Assembly (NCBI GenBank): GCA_021648525.1
Contig: JAKISP010000023.1
Coordinates: 1-58,182 of the forward strand
Origin: Gammaproteobacteria bacterium
GTDB lineage: Bacteria > Pseudomonadota > Gammaproteobacteria > SZUA-140
Length of the DNA: 58,182 nt
Direction of reading: 5' to 3'
Numbering within the stretch: the first letter of the stretch is position 1; every line of letters begins with the position of its first letter. This document shows, in pieces, positions 37,618-47,638 of the stretch. A model generated the notes under the pieces. The model was not told the DNA's origin. It saw nothing but the letters and a program-made list of their open reading frames with translations, and made no database searches. The translations under genes and the position numbers were made by a program.

Positions 37618-39021
37618 ATGCAAGATTTTGCGGATATAGAGAGCGGTCTAGATCAAATATCAGACCCATTTAAAATGCCCCCTCATTCGATTGAGGCTGA
37701 ACAGGCAGTGCTTGGCGGACTCATGCTGGATAACAACGCATGGGACAAAGTCGCTGATCTGCTGATTCAGGATGATTTCTATCGCCGTGACCACGGCCTG
37801 ATTTTTAATGCGATTGCCGTATTGGCTGACAGCAGCCAGCCATGCGATGTTGTGACCATCTCTGAATGGTTAAACAATCATGATGAACTTGGCAATGCGG
37901 GTGGGCTTCCCTACCTCGGCACGCTTGCCAACAATACGCCTAGTGCGGCCAATATAAAATCTTATGCGGGCATTGTACGTGAGCGTTCGGTGTTGCGACA
38001 GCTGATCCGTGTGGGCACTGAGATTACCGATAATGCCTTTAATACAGAAGGGCGTACCAGTATTGAACTACTGGATACTGCGGAGCAGGCGGTCTTCAAG
38101 ATTGCCGAACAGGGCTTACGTAGTGATAAAGGTTATAAGTCCGTTTCTGAACTGCTTGCCAATGTGGTTGATCGCATCGATATGCTGGCTGGGATGGATT
38201 CATCAATCACTGGTATCTCAACCGGTTTTGATGACTTTGATGAGATGACCGCCGGGCTACAGGAATCTGACCTGATCATTGTGGCGGGTCGCCCTTCGAT
38301 GGGCAAAACAACCTTTGCGATGAACATTGCCGAGTATGCCGCGATTAGTGGCAAGCTTTCGGTTGCCGTTTTCAGTATGGAGATGCCGGGTGAAGCACTG
38401 GTGATGCGCATGTTGTCATCGCTCAGCCGGGTTGATCAAAACCGGGTGCGAAGCGGCAAGCTGGATGATGATGACTGGGCGAAGCTGACATCATCGATGA
38501 GTCTGTTGAGTGAAGCGCGACTCTTTATTGATGATACCCCGGCATTGTCGCCAACTGAACTGCGCGCACGCGCACGTCGTATCAAACGCGAACATGACCT
38601 TGATCTGGTGGTGATCGATTACCTGCAGTTAATGCAGGTAGCTGGTAGCAGTGAAAATAGAACCAATGAAATTTCTGAAATTTCGCGTGGCCTGAAAACG
38701 CTCGCCAAAGAGTTGAGGGTGCCAGTAATTGCGCTGTCTCAGCTTAACCGCTCACTTGAGCAACGTACCGATAAACGCCCCATTATGTCTGATCTACGTG
38801 AGTCAGGCGCGATCGAACAGGATGCCGACGTGATCTCCTTCGTCTACCGTGAAGAGGTCTATAATAAAGATGACCCTGAACTAAAAGGGCGTGCCGAAAT
38901 TATTATCGGTAAACAGCGTAACGGCCCGATTGGAGTGATACCGCTCACCTTTAATGGTATGTACACCCGTTTTGATAACTACACTGGTGAACAGGACTAC
39001 TACGATGGGGGATATGAGTGA
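37618..39021 (+). CDS. dnaB: Replicative DNA helicase DnaB
   Basis: A 467-residue hexameric 5'-3' helicase. The N-terminal domain (PPHSIEAEQAVLGGLMLDN) binds primase; a linker leads to the RecA-like domain with Walker A GRPSMGKT at 224-231, Walker B VVIDYLQLM and the arginine-finger region near the end. No intein is present at the P-loop, a common insertion site. It overlaps alr by four bases (GTGA). Confidence 0.96.
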   Translation: MQDFADIESGLDQISDPFKMPPHSIEAEQAVLGGLMLDNNAWDKVADLLIQDDFYRRDHGLIFNAIAVLADSSQPCDVVTISEWLNNHDELGNAGGLPYLGTLANNTPSAANIKSYAGIVRERSVLRQLIRVGTEITDNAFNTEGRTSIELLDTAEQAVFKIAEQGLRSDKGYKSVSELLANVVDRIDMLAGMDSSITGISTGFDDFDEMTAGLQESDLIIVAGRPSMGKTTFAMNIAEYAAISGKLSVAVFSMEMPGEALVMRMLSSLSRVDQNRVRSGKLDDDDWAKLTSSMSLLSEARLFIDDTPALSPTELRARARRIKREHDLDLVVIDYLQLMQVAGSSENRTNEISEISRGLKTLAKELRVPVIALSQLNRSLEQRTDKRPIMSDLRESGAIEQDADVISFVYREEVYNKDDPELKGRAEIIIGKQRNGPIGVIPLTFNGMYTRFDNYTGEQDYYDGGYE

Positions 39022-40097
39022 CACGTGCTGCTGAAGCGTCGATCGATCTTCAGGCGCTTCAATACAATTTGCAGCGGGTACGTGAGTCCGCTAAAAATTC
39101 TCGTGTTATTTCAGTGATCAAAGCCAACGGCTACGGCCACGGTATGTTGCGCGTAGCCAGGGCACTATCCAGTAGCGATGCCTTTGCTGTGGCAAAAATT
39201 GAAGAAGCACTAACGCTACGTAAAGCGGGTTTTATTCAGCCTGTTCTGTTGCTGGAGGGTTTTACTGATGCTGACGAGCTGGTGCTGTTAGCACAACACG
39301 CGATTGAGGCGGTGGTGCATCATCAATATCAGATCGATTTGCTAGAACAGGCGTCATTGCCATCGAAAATTAAGGTTTGGCTTAAGATTGATACCGGGAT
39401 GCATCGCCTGGGCATTGCTCTTGATGATGTTACGGCAAGTTTCAAACGCCTGCAAGATTGCGAAAATGTTGTCACTAAGATCGCAGTGATGACTCATTTT
39501 GCCAATGCGGATGACGACAATGACCCGCGTACCTCAACGCAGTTAAAACGTTTTAACAGTGCGACTCAGGAAATCGATGCGCCACGCAGCCTGGCCAATT
39601 CTGCTGCGATCCTGAGGTACGATGAGAGCCATGCCGAGTGGGTGCGCCCTGGCATTATGCTTTACGGTGTATCGCCTTTTATTAAAGGGCTTGCGGTTGA
39701 AGAAGGTTTAAAACCGGTGATGACGTTGAATTCAAAGCTGATCGCGATTAATCACTATAAAAAAGGAAATGCGCTTGGCTATGGTGGTAGTTGGCGCTGC
39801 CCTGATGATATGCCCGTTGGGGTGGTGGCTATTGGTTATGGTGACGGATATCCACGTGCTGCACGTGCCGGTACCCCCGTGTTGATTAACGGCCAGCGTG
39901 TGGCGCTGATTGGACGAGTATCGATGGATATGATCTGCGTTGATCTACGCAGCCAGCCATCCGCAGCGATTGGTGACCGTGCTGTACTGTGGGGTGAAGG
40001 GCTGCCGGTAGAGGAAATTGCCGAGTGCGCGCATACCATCCCTTACGAGTTGTTATGCCGTGTTACTGAACGTGTTCGTATGACAGAGGTGGGGTAA
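39018..40097 (+). CDS. alr: Alanine racemase
   Basis: A 359-residue PLP enzyme supplying D-alanine for peptidoglycan. The PLP lysine is K35 in VIKANGYGHG; the second catalytic residue, Tyr, lies in NALGYGGSW near 252, and GRVSMDMICVDL is the conserved C-terminal block. Start GTG at 39018 overlaps dnaB. dnaB-alr order is as in E. coli. Confidence 0.95.
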   Translation: MTRAAEASIDLQALQYNLQRVRESAKNSRVISVIKANGYGHGMLRVARALSSSDAFAVAKIEEALTLRKAGFIQPVLLLEGFTDADELVLLAQHAIEAVVHHQYQIDLLEQASLPSKIKVWLKIDTGMHRLGIALDDVTASFKRLQDCENVVTKIAVMTHFANADDDNDPRTSTQLKRFNSATQEIDAPRSLANSAAILRYDESHAEWVRPGIMLYGVSPFIKGLAVEEGLKPVMTLNSKLIAINHYKKGNALGYGGSWRCPDDMPVGVVAIGYGDGYPRAARAGTPVLINGQRVALIGRVSMDMICVDLRSQPSAAIGDRAVLWGEGLPVEEIAECAHTIPYELLCRVTERVRMTEVG

Positions 40098-40099
40098 CC

Positions 40100-41503
40100 G
40101 TGGCTGCGATTAAATCAGCAGGTAGCAAAGGCAATACCCAGGGGGCACGCCGTAAAACGGTTTTCAATTGCACCGAGTGTGGTTCTCAGGCGCCGAAGTG
40201 GGCAGGGCAGTGTGGTGACTGCGGCGCGTGGAATACCTTAATCGAAGATGTGATCACGACGAGTAGTGGTGGCAAAATACCACCACGTTATAGTGGTTAT
40301 GCAGGTGAGTCTGCAGTCTGCAATATTACTGACGTGAAAGCGATCAAGGCATCAAGAATCAGCACGGGTTTTAGTGAACTTGACCGCGTACTGGGTGGTG
40401 GCCTGGTCAATGGTTCAGCCGTTTTGATTGGTGGGGACCCCGGTATTGGAAAATCGACTTTATTGATTCAGGCAATCGCCGCCCTTAGTCAGCGCGTCGG
40501 TACACTCTATGTGACGGGTGAAGAATCATTACAGCAGGTGAGCATGCGCGCACATCGCCTTGGACTAACCACCGATAAAGTTCGTCTACTATCGGAGACA
40601 CAGGTGCAGCGTATCCTTGCGTTGGCAGATAAAGAGAAGCCGGGTGTATTGGTCATCGACTCAATCCAGACGGTTTATACCGATCAACTCAACTCAGCAC
40701 CCGGTTCGGTGAGTCAGGTACGCGAGAGCGCCGCGCATCTCGTTCAATATGCCAAGCAGACCGGTACTGCGATCTTTCTGGTTGGCCATGTTACCAAAGA
40801 AGGTGCGTTGGCTGGGCCACGTGTGCTTGAACATATGGTCGATACCGTGCTCTATTTTGAAGGGGACTCGAGCAGTCGCTACCGGGTTATCCGTGCAGTG
40901 AAAAATCGCTTTGGTGCGGTCAATGAAGTGGGTGTTTTTGATATGAGCGAGAAGGGACTGCGTGAAGTCACCAATCCTTCCGCAATCTTTGTCTCGCGTC
41001 ACGAAAAGCCGGTATCGGGCAGCGTGATTATGGTCACGCGTGAAGGGACGCGTCCGATGCTGGTTGAAGTGCAGGCACTCGTTACCGAAAGTCATCTGCC
41101 CAATCCGCGCCGCGTGACCGTTGGTCTGGATCAAAACCGTCTTGCGATGTTGCTGGCCGTATTACAACGTCATGGCGGTATTGCGATGTACGATCAGGAT
41201 GTCTTTGTTAACATCGTCGGTGGCGTGCGTGTATCCGAAACCGCAGCAGATCTTGCCGTGATCCTTTCTGCACTCTCAAGCATGCGTGATAAACCGTTAC
41301 CGACAGACCTGGCCGTGTTTGGAGAAATAGGCCTCGCAGGTGAAATACGTCCCGTACAAAATGGCCAGGAACGCATCAAAGAAGCCGTGCAGCATGGTTA
41401 TAAACGGGTTATCGTACCGCTCGCTAATAAGCCAGCTCAACCGATTAAAGGGTTAGAGGTGATTGCGGTACAGCGTCTGGTTGAGGCGATAGAGCAGTTG
41501 TAG
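40100..41503 (+). CDS. radA: DNA repair protein RadA/Sms
   Basis: A 467-residue protein. Zinc knuckle C24-C27/C38-C41, Walker A GGDPGIGKST at 111-120, the RadA-specific KNRFG at 268-272, and a Lon-protease-like domain at the end (ALSSMRDKPLPTDLAVFGEIGLAGEIR). It drives branch migration in recombination. Start GTG at 40100, 2 bases after alr; about 15 extra basic residues precede the usual N-terminus. Confidence 0.95.
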   Translation: MAAIKSAGSKGNTQGARRKTVFNCTECGSQAPKWAGQCGDCGAWNTLIEDVITTSSGGKIPPRYSGYAGESAVCNITDVKAIKASRISTGFSELDRVLGGGLVNGSAVLIGGDPGIGKSTLLIQAIAALSQRVGTLYVTGEESLQQVSMRAHRLGLTTDKVRLLSETQVQRILALADKEKPGVLVIDSIQTVYTDQLNSAPGSVSQVRESAAHLVQYAKQTGTAIFLVGHVTKEGALAGPRVLEHMVDTVLYFEGDSSSRYRVIRAVKNRFGAVNEVGVFDMSEKGLREVTNPSAIFVSRHEKPVSGSVIMVTREGTRPMLVEVQALVTESHLPNPRRVTVGLDQNRLAMLLAVLQRHGGIAMYDQDVFVNIVGGVRVSETAADLAVILSALSSMRDKPLPTDLAVFGEIGLAGEIRPVQNGQERIKEAVQHGYKRVIVPLANKPAQPIKGLEVIAVQRLVEAIEQL

Positions 41504-41551
41504 GATCGAATCTGGATTTTTTGTAGATCATTAAGTCGTTGCGTCATTCCC

Positions 41552-42754
41552 TTAAAAATACCGCGTTAACAACAACTCAAGATAGTCGTCATTACGCAAC
41601 GCAAACAGCTGTGTTTGTGGCGTGGTATTGGAAAAAAAACGCGCTTCGATATTCACACTCATATCATCCCCCAGCCGCCGTGCCCCTTCTAGTGAGATAA
41701 ACCGTTCACGTTGATCGAGATCACTTGCGACTAAAGCGAGCAAGGTGGTGTCCTGTACATCGTTAAAGGTGAGGCGGCTGCCGATGGCGATGTCGTTATT
41801 GGCGATCAGTGCCTGGTTAGCTTCGCGGCTGTCGTACTGGTATTCCATCACCAGTCCTATGTCGGTGGCTGAATCGAACAGTCCATACCATGTGTATTCA
41901 AAACCACCAACGGCGGCTTTACTGCGGTTTAAGTTCGGTGAAAGACGATTGTCATGATGTCGTGAAACCGATTCCAGTTTCCATAGCCATGATTCATAAG
42001 TGTATTGTGCATCAAGTCCTAATTGATTTAACTGCGCGTAGTAAGGCAGTAATGTTGTGACACCATTATTCATCTGTGGAATCAGTTGTGGGGTTCTATC
42101 TGTACCGTGAAAATAGGAGAGTCCAACATCCCAGTCACCGATCACATGGCTCCAGCGCAGTGCGCTGTCAATATGTTTTTCTTTATCATTGGATTCAAAC
42201 TGCGCGTTATCCTGATCGACCACAAAAGGTGGCCGCAGTCTTCCTTCAATACCTGCAAAGGTGCGTTCACGAAACCACGGCAGTATGTAAAGCGACCAGT
42301 CACCCAAGTCGGTTGAATGTGACAGCGAAACCATCGGTTGTCCAAGTTTATCTTCGCCATCAAGGTTTTCAATCGTATCGCTTTGATTAATGATATCAAC
42401 TAGATGCAACGACTCAGTGACGCCCCAAAATATCTTTCGTATCCCGAGGTAAAGGTCTGTGTTATTAAACGTTTTTCGCCAGTAGAATTCACGCAGGTCA
42501 AGATGACTTCGTTCACTGTCATGCTGGTCGATACGTGCGAATGGCGTAAAAACAATACGTTGGCTATCATCATCCCAGTCATGATAAAACTCACTTTCAA
42601 CGGTTATTGAGAGGTTGCCATCATGCTGTTGTGGGTTTAATGCATCATTAAAAAAATGGCGTGCCTCTATACTAGCTTTGGATGACCACTCGGCACTATG
42701 GAGTGCGCCGAGCGGTAGCAGTGCCAGTGATAAAATTAAAAGACGATTTATCAT
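41552..42754 (-). CDS. Outer-membrane beta-barrel protein of the RND/LolA-like operon
   Basis: A 400-residue protein with signal peptide (to about residue 20, LGALHSA). The rest alternates polar and aromatic residues in about 14-18 strand-like segments and ends in Phe, the outer-membrane assembly signal. It resembles the DUF1302-type or alginate-export-like barrels next to COG1033 exporters, but I cannot name a family. It is the last gene of the operon (9-base gap). A role as the exit or docking protein in the outer membrane is inferred. Confidence 0.75.
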   Translation of the reverse strand: MINRLLILSLALLPLGALHSAEWSSKASIEARHFFNDALNPQQHDGNLSITVESEFYHDWDDDSQRIVFTPFARIDQHDSERSHLDLREFYWRKTFNNTDLYLGIRKIFWGVTESLHLVDIINQSDTIENLDGEDKLGQPMVSLSHSTDLGDWSLYILPWFRERTFAGIEGRLRPPFVVDQDNAQFESNDKEKHIDSALRWSHVIGDWDVGLSYFHGTDRTPQLIPQMNNGVTTLLPYYAQLNQLGLDAQYTYESWLWKLESVSRHHDNRLSPNLNRSKAAVGGFEYTWYGLFDSATDIGLVMEYQYDSREANQALIANNDIAIGSRLTFNDVQDTTLLALVASDLDQRERFISLEGARRLGDDMSVNIEARFFSNTTPQTQLFALRNDDYLELLLTRYF

Positions 42755-42763
42755 AGTAACCGT

Positions 42764-43567
42764 TTAACGTGATTTTTTAAGTGCACTTTTGGTGAACTCT
42801 TTTTCGCTAAAACCATTTTTGAAGCTAAAGTCTGTCCAGTTAAGGCGTGTGCTTTTACCTGTTTGATGATTGATCATCTCCATGATATTGGCACGCCAGA
42901 ATTTTTTGAGATATTGATTATAGTCATCATAACTGAGTGTCTTCAATAACGAGTCTTTACGGTCATAGAAATCTATTTTCCAGATGCGATACTCTGCTTT
43001 ATCGATCCATACACGTTGACGTTTGTAACCTGATCGAGGATCGACAGGGTCACGTTCAATAATAAAATGATCTCGTCCATCAAAGGTTTCATCTTTAATG
43101 TAACGGTAGCTGTATTTTTCAACCTCCTGGGAGGAGATATCTTCATAGGCAAATTCACTGCCCATAAACGGGCCAGCCTTGTTACGCGAAGCGATGCGTT
43201 TAACTCGCTTCAATGCCGGTAAATAGAGCCACTGGTCATCGGGTTCAAGTTTATGGGTGAACGAGAGGAATGCGGTTCCTTTGACGTCTCTGGGTGTATC
43301 AAAGATGATAATCACCTTGTCGCCATCGTTAGTCACCTCAAGTGTTTTATTTCGCAGCAGACGTTCGCTGGTTTCACCGTGGCGGTTACGCAGGATCATC
43401 TCTAACGATGCTGATGAGTCACCAAAGCCCGCATCTCGCCGATCAGTTTCAATGGCAATCGCCAGTCCTTTTTTCTCATGAGCGCTATCATCAATAGAAA
43501 AGGCGGTGGCTGGTAGCAACATCGCTAACAGCGGAAGTATGAGTGCATAGCTTTTATTATTAATCAT
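42764..43567 (-). CDS. Periplasmic LolA-like (outer membrane lipoprotein-sorting type) protein
   Basis: A 267-residue protein with a signal peptide ending near TAFS (residue 23). The following domain (SLEMILRNRHGETSERLLRN, FDTPRDVKGTAFLSFTH, DDQWLYLPALKRVKRIASRN, GPFMGSEFAYEDI) fits the PF17131 LolA-like family that accompanies RND exporters. It probably carries a hydrophobic cargo across the periplasm in a LolA-like groove. ATG at 43567 overlaps the exporter stop by one base (TGATG); GTG one codon earlier is possible. Confidence 0.85.
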   Translation of the reverse strand: MINNKSYALILPLLAMLLPATAFSIDDSAHEKKGLAIAIETDRRDAGFGDSSASLEMILRNRHGETSERLLRNKTLEVTNDGDKVIIIFDTPRDVKGTAFLSFTHKLEPDDQWLYLPALKRVKRIASRNKAGPFMGSEFAYEDISSQEVEKYSYRYIKDETFDGRDHFIIERDPVDPRSGYKRQRVWIDKAEYRIWKIDFYDRKDSLLKTLSYDDYNQYLKKFWRANIMEMINHQTGKSTRLNWTDFSFKNGFSEKEFTKSALKKSR

Positions 43568-45930
43568 CACGCGTTATCTCCTTGTGTTGCGTTTTTAATG
43601 ATGGCCTGTTTTTTGGTTTTTATGGTTAATTTTTTGGTATCAAGGCGCATCAATAGCGCCGGTAGTAGTAGCAGGTCGGCGATGATCGCCATCACGATTG
43701 CGATTCCGGTGAGTAACGCCATTTGTGAGTTTAGACCAAAGGTTGATTGCGCCAGTACCATAAAGCCTGCGACGAGAATGACTGATGTCATGACGATTGC
43801 CACGCCGACACTGCTAAAGGCATGCCGCACGGCAGCTTCAGCGTCCATTCCTTTTTCACGCCTTGCACGCAGGTATTTACTTAGAAAATGAACGGTGTCA
43901 TCGACCACAATACCGAGGCTCATACCTGCCACCATCGACACCGCCATATTGACTTGGCCCACCATCAAACCCCAGATGCCAAAGGCGAGCCCTGCAGGTA
44001 GCAGATTGGGTATGAGGCTTAACATGCCTATTTTGAAGCTGCGCAGGGCGAACATGATGATAAATGAGATCAGGATCACGGCAGCAAAGGTGCCGCCTAA
44101 CATGCTGGTGATATTGCGTTCTGAAATATACGCAAACATGATGCCTGGCCCAACGCCAATGGCGCGGCTATTACGCGTATTTTCTGCCAGCCACTGCTCA
44201 CCTCGGAGTGCAATATCACGTAACTGCTTTGAGGTCATGTTGTCGAGCGTTGCAATCACCTGTGTGGATGACTTATCGACATTAAGCTGATTGTTCAGGT
44301 CAAGCCCATAAGGGAGTGATAGCTCATACAGCAGTAGATACTGCGCGGCGAGTGCGCGGCTTTCTGGAAGCCTGTACCAGGCGTTATCATCGCCGTGCAG
44401 ATTTTTATTTAAGCGCTTGAAGGTATCACTAATGGTATTCACATGCATCACTTCCGGCTGTGACCTTAACCATTGAGAAAAAGCATCCAGCTCTGCGAGA
44501 AATTCAGGATCACTTATGCCGTTGCTGCTATGGGTAGGCAGTGAATACTGTAGTTGATAAATGCCGGTCAGGTTAGCGGTGGTGAAATCAACATCCTGTC
44601 GGTAATCAGTGCTGGTATCAAAATAAGCAACGAAGTCATCATTGAGTTCGATCCGGGGGATAAACGAGAGGATGATCAAACTCACAATAACCGATGACCA
44701 CAGGATCGACTTACGACGTTTCACCACAACAGATGCGAGGCGATCCATGGCTAGTGTCATACGGTCAGGTCGTTGTGAGACTTTCAGCGGCATAATCGCG
44801 AGGAATGCGGGTAAGAACGTGACGGAATAAACAAAGGCAGCCATCACCCCGATCGCGGTGATATTGCCGAGGTCATGAAAAGGGGGGGAATCACTAAAAT
44901 TAAGCGATAAAAAGCCGATTGCAGTGGTGATACTGGTGAGAAAAACGGGTGATAGATTAATCCGCAGACTCTCGGCAATCGCTGCGCGTTTTTCAGTACC
45001 GTTACGCATCAGGGCTAACAGTGTGGCTAAAATATGAATCGAGTCTGCTACCACTAGCGTCATAATGATGGTGGGTGCAGAAGCTGATGGTGGGGTGAGT
45101 TTTACCCCTAGCCAACCAGCGATACCCATGGCGGTGATGACCGACATCACAATAATAATTAAGGTACCGATGGTGGCACTGAACGATCGCACCAGAAAAA
45201 AGGTGATGATGATAATCACCAGATACATGATCGGCACCAGTGAGGCCATATCATTCTGACTCGACTCCATGAATGAGTTATTCATCATCATCATGCCGAC
45301 AAGATGAACATCAATCGGGTAGTTGGCCTCGATTTCAGCGGCCAGTGCACGCGCTGCAGCTGCTGCAATCGGTACTTCATCCATCGCCTTGCCGGGTAGC
45401 TGAAAGGTGACGTTAATGCCGGTTGTGCCACCTTCGTTAGCCACTAATCGTTTGTGCAGTGCTGGCTCAGAGAGGGCGACCGCTTTAATGTTATCAAGCG
45501 CTGCCTGATCAAGGTTTAACGCATCGAATACGAGGTCTTCAACAATCAGGTCATCTCCTTCCGCCACGGTGTGCTGGAAGTTGCTGATTGAGTCGACACG
45601 TAAAGCGAATGGCAAGAGCCAGGCCTGTTCGGTAACCTGTTCAACTGCTGCGAGTGTGCTGGGGGTGAACACATCTGCATCATCGCGCGGAGCGAGGGTA
45701 AAGAGGATGTTATCAACCTTGGTATAAGTGCGTTGTAGTGCCTCAAATGCCTGCATCTGTGGGTTATCTTCACTAAAAAAGACGCGGTAATCCGTATTGA
45801 AGCCGAGATTTTTAACGCCACTGCCAGCACCGATTGCCAGTGCAAGCGTCAGGATGACAATTGGCCAGCGCCAGCGAACGACCCATTGACTGTAGCGGTG
45901 GGCAAAACTATTGTTGTTTTTGTTATTCAT
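43567..45930 (-). CDS. RND/MMPL-superfamily exporter (COG1033)
   Basis: A 787-residue inner-membrane protein. Helix 1 near 20-35; two sets of five to six helices (about 215-390 and 620-770) each after a periplasmic domain, the sterol-sensing-domain layout of MmpL/HpnN proteins. Charged residues in helices, VVADSIHIL and LGIVVDDTVHFL, are the likely proton relay. It has no membrane-fusion partner; rather a LolA-like gene follows. Its start overlaps the tetR stop (ATGA). The cargo is unknown, probably lipid-like. Confidence 0.88.
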   Translation of the reverse strand: MNNKNNNSFAHRYSQWVVRWRWPIVILTLALAIGAGSGVKNLGFNTDYRVFFSEDNPQMQAFEALQRTYTKVDNILFTLAPRDDADVFTPSTLAAVEQVTEQAWLLPFALRVDSISNFQHTVAEGDDLIVEDLVFDALNLDQAALDNIKAVALSEPALHKRLVANEGGTTGINVTFQLPGKAMDEVPIAAAAARALAAEIEANYPIDVHLVGMMMMNNSFMESSQNDMASLVPIMYLVIIIITFFLVRSFSATIGTLIIIVMSVITAMGIAGWLGVKLTPPSASAPTIIMTLVVADSIHILATLLALMRNGTEKRAAIAESLRINLSPVFLTSITTAIGFLSLNFSDSPPFHDLGNITAIGVMAAFVYSVTFLPAFLAIMPLKVSQRPDRMTLAMDRLASVVVKRRKSILWSSVIVSLIILSFIPRIELNDDFVAYFDTSTDYRQDVDFTTANLTGIYQLQYSLPTHSSNGISDPEFLAELDAFSQWLRSQPEVMHVNTISDTFKRLNKNLHGDDNAWYRLPESRALAAQYLLLYELSLPYGLDLNNQLNVDKSSTQVIATLDNMTSKQLRDIALRGEQWLAENTRNSRAIGVGPGIMFAYISERNITSMLGGTFAAVILISFIIMFALRSFKIGMLSLIPNLLPAGLAFGIWGLMVGQVNMAVSMVAGMSLGIVVDDTVHFLSKYLRARREKGMDAEAAVRHAFSSVGVAIVMTSVILVAGFMVLAQSTFGLNSQMALLTGIAIVMAIIADLLLLPALLMRLDTKKLTIKTKKQAIIKNATQGDNA

Positions 45931-46526
45931 GCTCTTAACCCCTCAAGATAATTAATCAGCCCTTCGGTGCAGGTCTCAAGCAGTGCACGATCCTGCGCAT
46001 TCTTTGCGAGGCCGATGGCACCTTCTATGCTCGCGATAAAGAAAGTGGCCACTTGCCTCGTGTCGATCTCTGTTTTAACGTGACCGGTGGCTTGTCCTCG
46101 CTTAAAGGCAGCCGCTAGTTCGTCACGCCAGTGGTTAATTTCCCGGTTAATGCGTTGACGGAACCCTTCATCAATAGGGGACATCTCCTGGCCAAGGTTG
46201 TTAACCGGGCAACCGAGGCGAATCATCTCATCCGTCATTTCATGTACCTGAGCACGTAGCAGTATGCTGATACTGGTGATAGGATCGGGGGTATTTAAGG
46301 CAGGTTCCCATCGAGTAGCGCACTCGGGTACGAAAACCTCTTCAAAAACGGCATAACCCAGTGTTAATTTGCTAGGAAAATGGTGATACAGTGCTCCTTT
46401 GGAGAGGCCGCTTTTAGTCAGGATGTCGCCAATACTGGTAGCCTGGAAGCCATTTTCAAGAATTTCTTCTGCGGCTATTTCTAGTAATTTCCGACGGTTG
46501 TCTGCTAACTGTGCGGCAGCGTTCAT
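45927..46526 (-). CDS. TetR-family repressor of the export operon
   Basis: A 199-residue regulator. The N-terminal helix-turn-helix (FQATSIGDILTKSGLSKGALYHHFPSK, about 28-55) is typical; the C-terminal half is the ligand domain. The ATG at 46526 has AAGGAG at 7 bases; the ATG two codons upstream is too near this site. It is the first gene of tetR-RND-LolA-barrel, all overlapping or nearly so, and a palindrome upstream is the likely autoregulatory operator. Confidence 0.9.
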   Translation of the reverse strand: MNAAAQLADNRRKLLEIAAEEILENGFQATSIGDILTKSGLSKGALYHHFPSKLTLGYAVFEEVFVPECATRWEPALNTPDPITSISILLRAQVHEMTDEMIRLGCPVNNLGQEMSPIDEGFRQRINREINHWRDELAAAFKRGQATGHVKTEIDTRQVATFFIASIEGAIGLAKNAQDRALLETCTEGLINYLEGLRA

Positions 46527-46563
46527 GGTCATTCTCCTTGATACGATGAGTGGATAGTATCAG

Positions 46564-46577
46564 ACCGACCGGTCGGT
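46564..46577. promoter_or_regulatory. Perfect 14-bp palindromic operator candidate for the TetR regulator
   Basis: ACCGACCGGTCGGT lies 38 bases upstream of the tetR start and 109 bases upstream of the divergent gene at 46686. This ACCGACYRGTCGGT form is known for several AcrR/TetR repressors, so autorepression of the export operon is likely. The divergent gene could be covered as well. Confidence 0.75.
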
Positions 46578-46685
46578 TTTCAAGGGGGCAATTAAATTAA
46601 ATGTGATGTTTCTGTCGGCTATGTTAGAAAAGACCAGGGTGAGGTAGCATAGAATGACAGTAAGATATTTTGAGTAAATGGGATT

Positions 46686-47630
46686 ATGGCCTCAATATAC
46701 AATAAAATACATCGGCTTAAACAGCAACCCGGTTGGGACTGGCAGCATTTTCAGGATGAGATTGATAGTGTCGACCCTGATGGGATTTCGCTCAAGCTGC
46801 TACTTAATTATTACCGCAAGCCTCATAAAAAACCCACGCTGCATGTCATTCAAATTATCGAATTTTTACATGGTGAATGTTTTCCAGGCCCATTTCCTGT
46901 AGAGCTTGACCGCTTAATGCATATTTATCGTGAATTGAGAATGAGTCGACGCTTTCTCACTAAGGAGAAGGATACTCAGGATCTTGGACGTCATGCAGAG
47001 CAGATCCTGGCGACGTCAAAAGAGACGGATAATCTGGGTAAAGCATGTCTTCACTGGCTGTTAGGCAATATTGAATTTGATCGCATTGCCGCCCATGCGG
47101 AGCGTCATGATAAAGATAAAGCGGAAATTTCGAAACAGGCAGCATTGTTGCATTACCAGGCGGTTTTAGATGCGTTAGCACAACATAATTGCAGTCACCC
47201 GGAAAACGTCGTCAATGAACAGCATATCTATCGCGCACATTACAATATGGTTGCCTGTTATTTAAATGCGATACCGGAAGATGCTTACTCAAGCCATGAT
47301 GTGGCTTCGTTGCAATATGTGCGTGAATCAGGTTATCTGGAACATTGTCGACGTGCGATTACAGCAGAGCCTTTTCAGTGGAGCATTGCACGTAACGGTT
47401 TGCGTTTTAGCTCGCTACTGGAAGATAAAAATGAGGTGAAGCGTTTTTTTAGCCTGCTAATAGCGATATACCCCAGATTTGTCGACCTGAGTTATGAACC
47501 CTATAATCAGCTTGCCATTTCAGTGATGGAAGATTATCAATGGGCGATAAAAAACGTGTTAACGCCAGCTTACCTGAGCCAGCAGAGAAAGGCACTTAAG
47601 GCGCAGGCACGAGATGATCAGGCAGCCTGA
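46686..47630 (+). CDS. Hypothetical soluble helical protein
   Basis: A 314-residue protein without signal peptide or membrane segment. It is largely helical by composition, with short repeats of A/L/Y spacing (for example ALLHYQAVLDALAQ, AHYNMVACYLNA) that could form TPR-like hairpins, but no consensus TPR is clear. I do not recognise the family. It is transcribed divergently from tetR and may share its operator. It ends in convergence with the nitrobindin-like gene 12 bases away. Confidence 0.7.
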   Translation: MASIYNKIHRLKQQPGWDWQHFQDEIDSVDPDGISLKLLLNYYRKPHKKPTLHVIQIIEFLHGECFPGPFPVELDRLMHIYRELRMSRRFLTKEKDTQDLGRHAEQILATSKETDNLGKACLHWLLGNIEFDRIAAHAERHDKDKAEISKQAALLHYQAVLDALAQHNCSHPENVVNEQHIYRAHYNMVACYLNAIPEDAYSSHDVASLQYVRESGYLEHCRRAITAEPFQWSIARNGLRFSSLLEDKNEVKRFFSLLIAIYPRFVDLSYEPYNQLAISVMEDYQWAIKNVLTPAYLSQQRKALKAQARDDQAA

Positions 47631-47638
47631 CTAACTCC

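Noticed and set aside
37618-39021. Possible intein in dnaB
   Set aside because: The helicase is 467 residues with uninterrupted motifs; no insertion.
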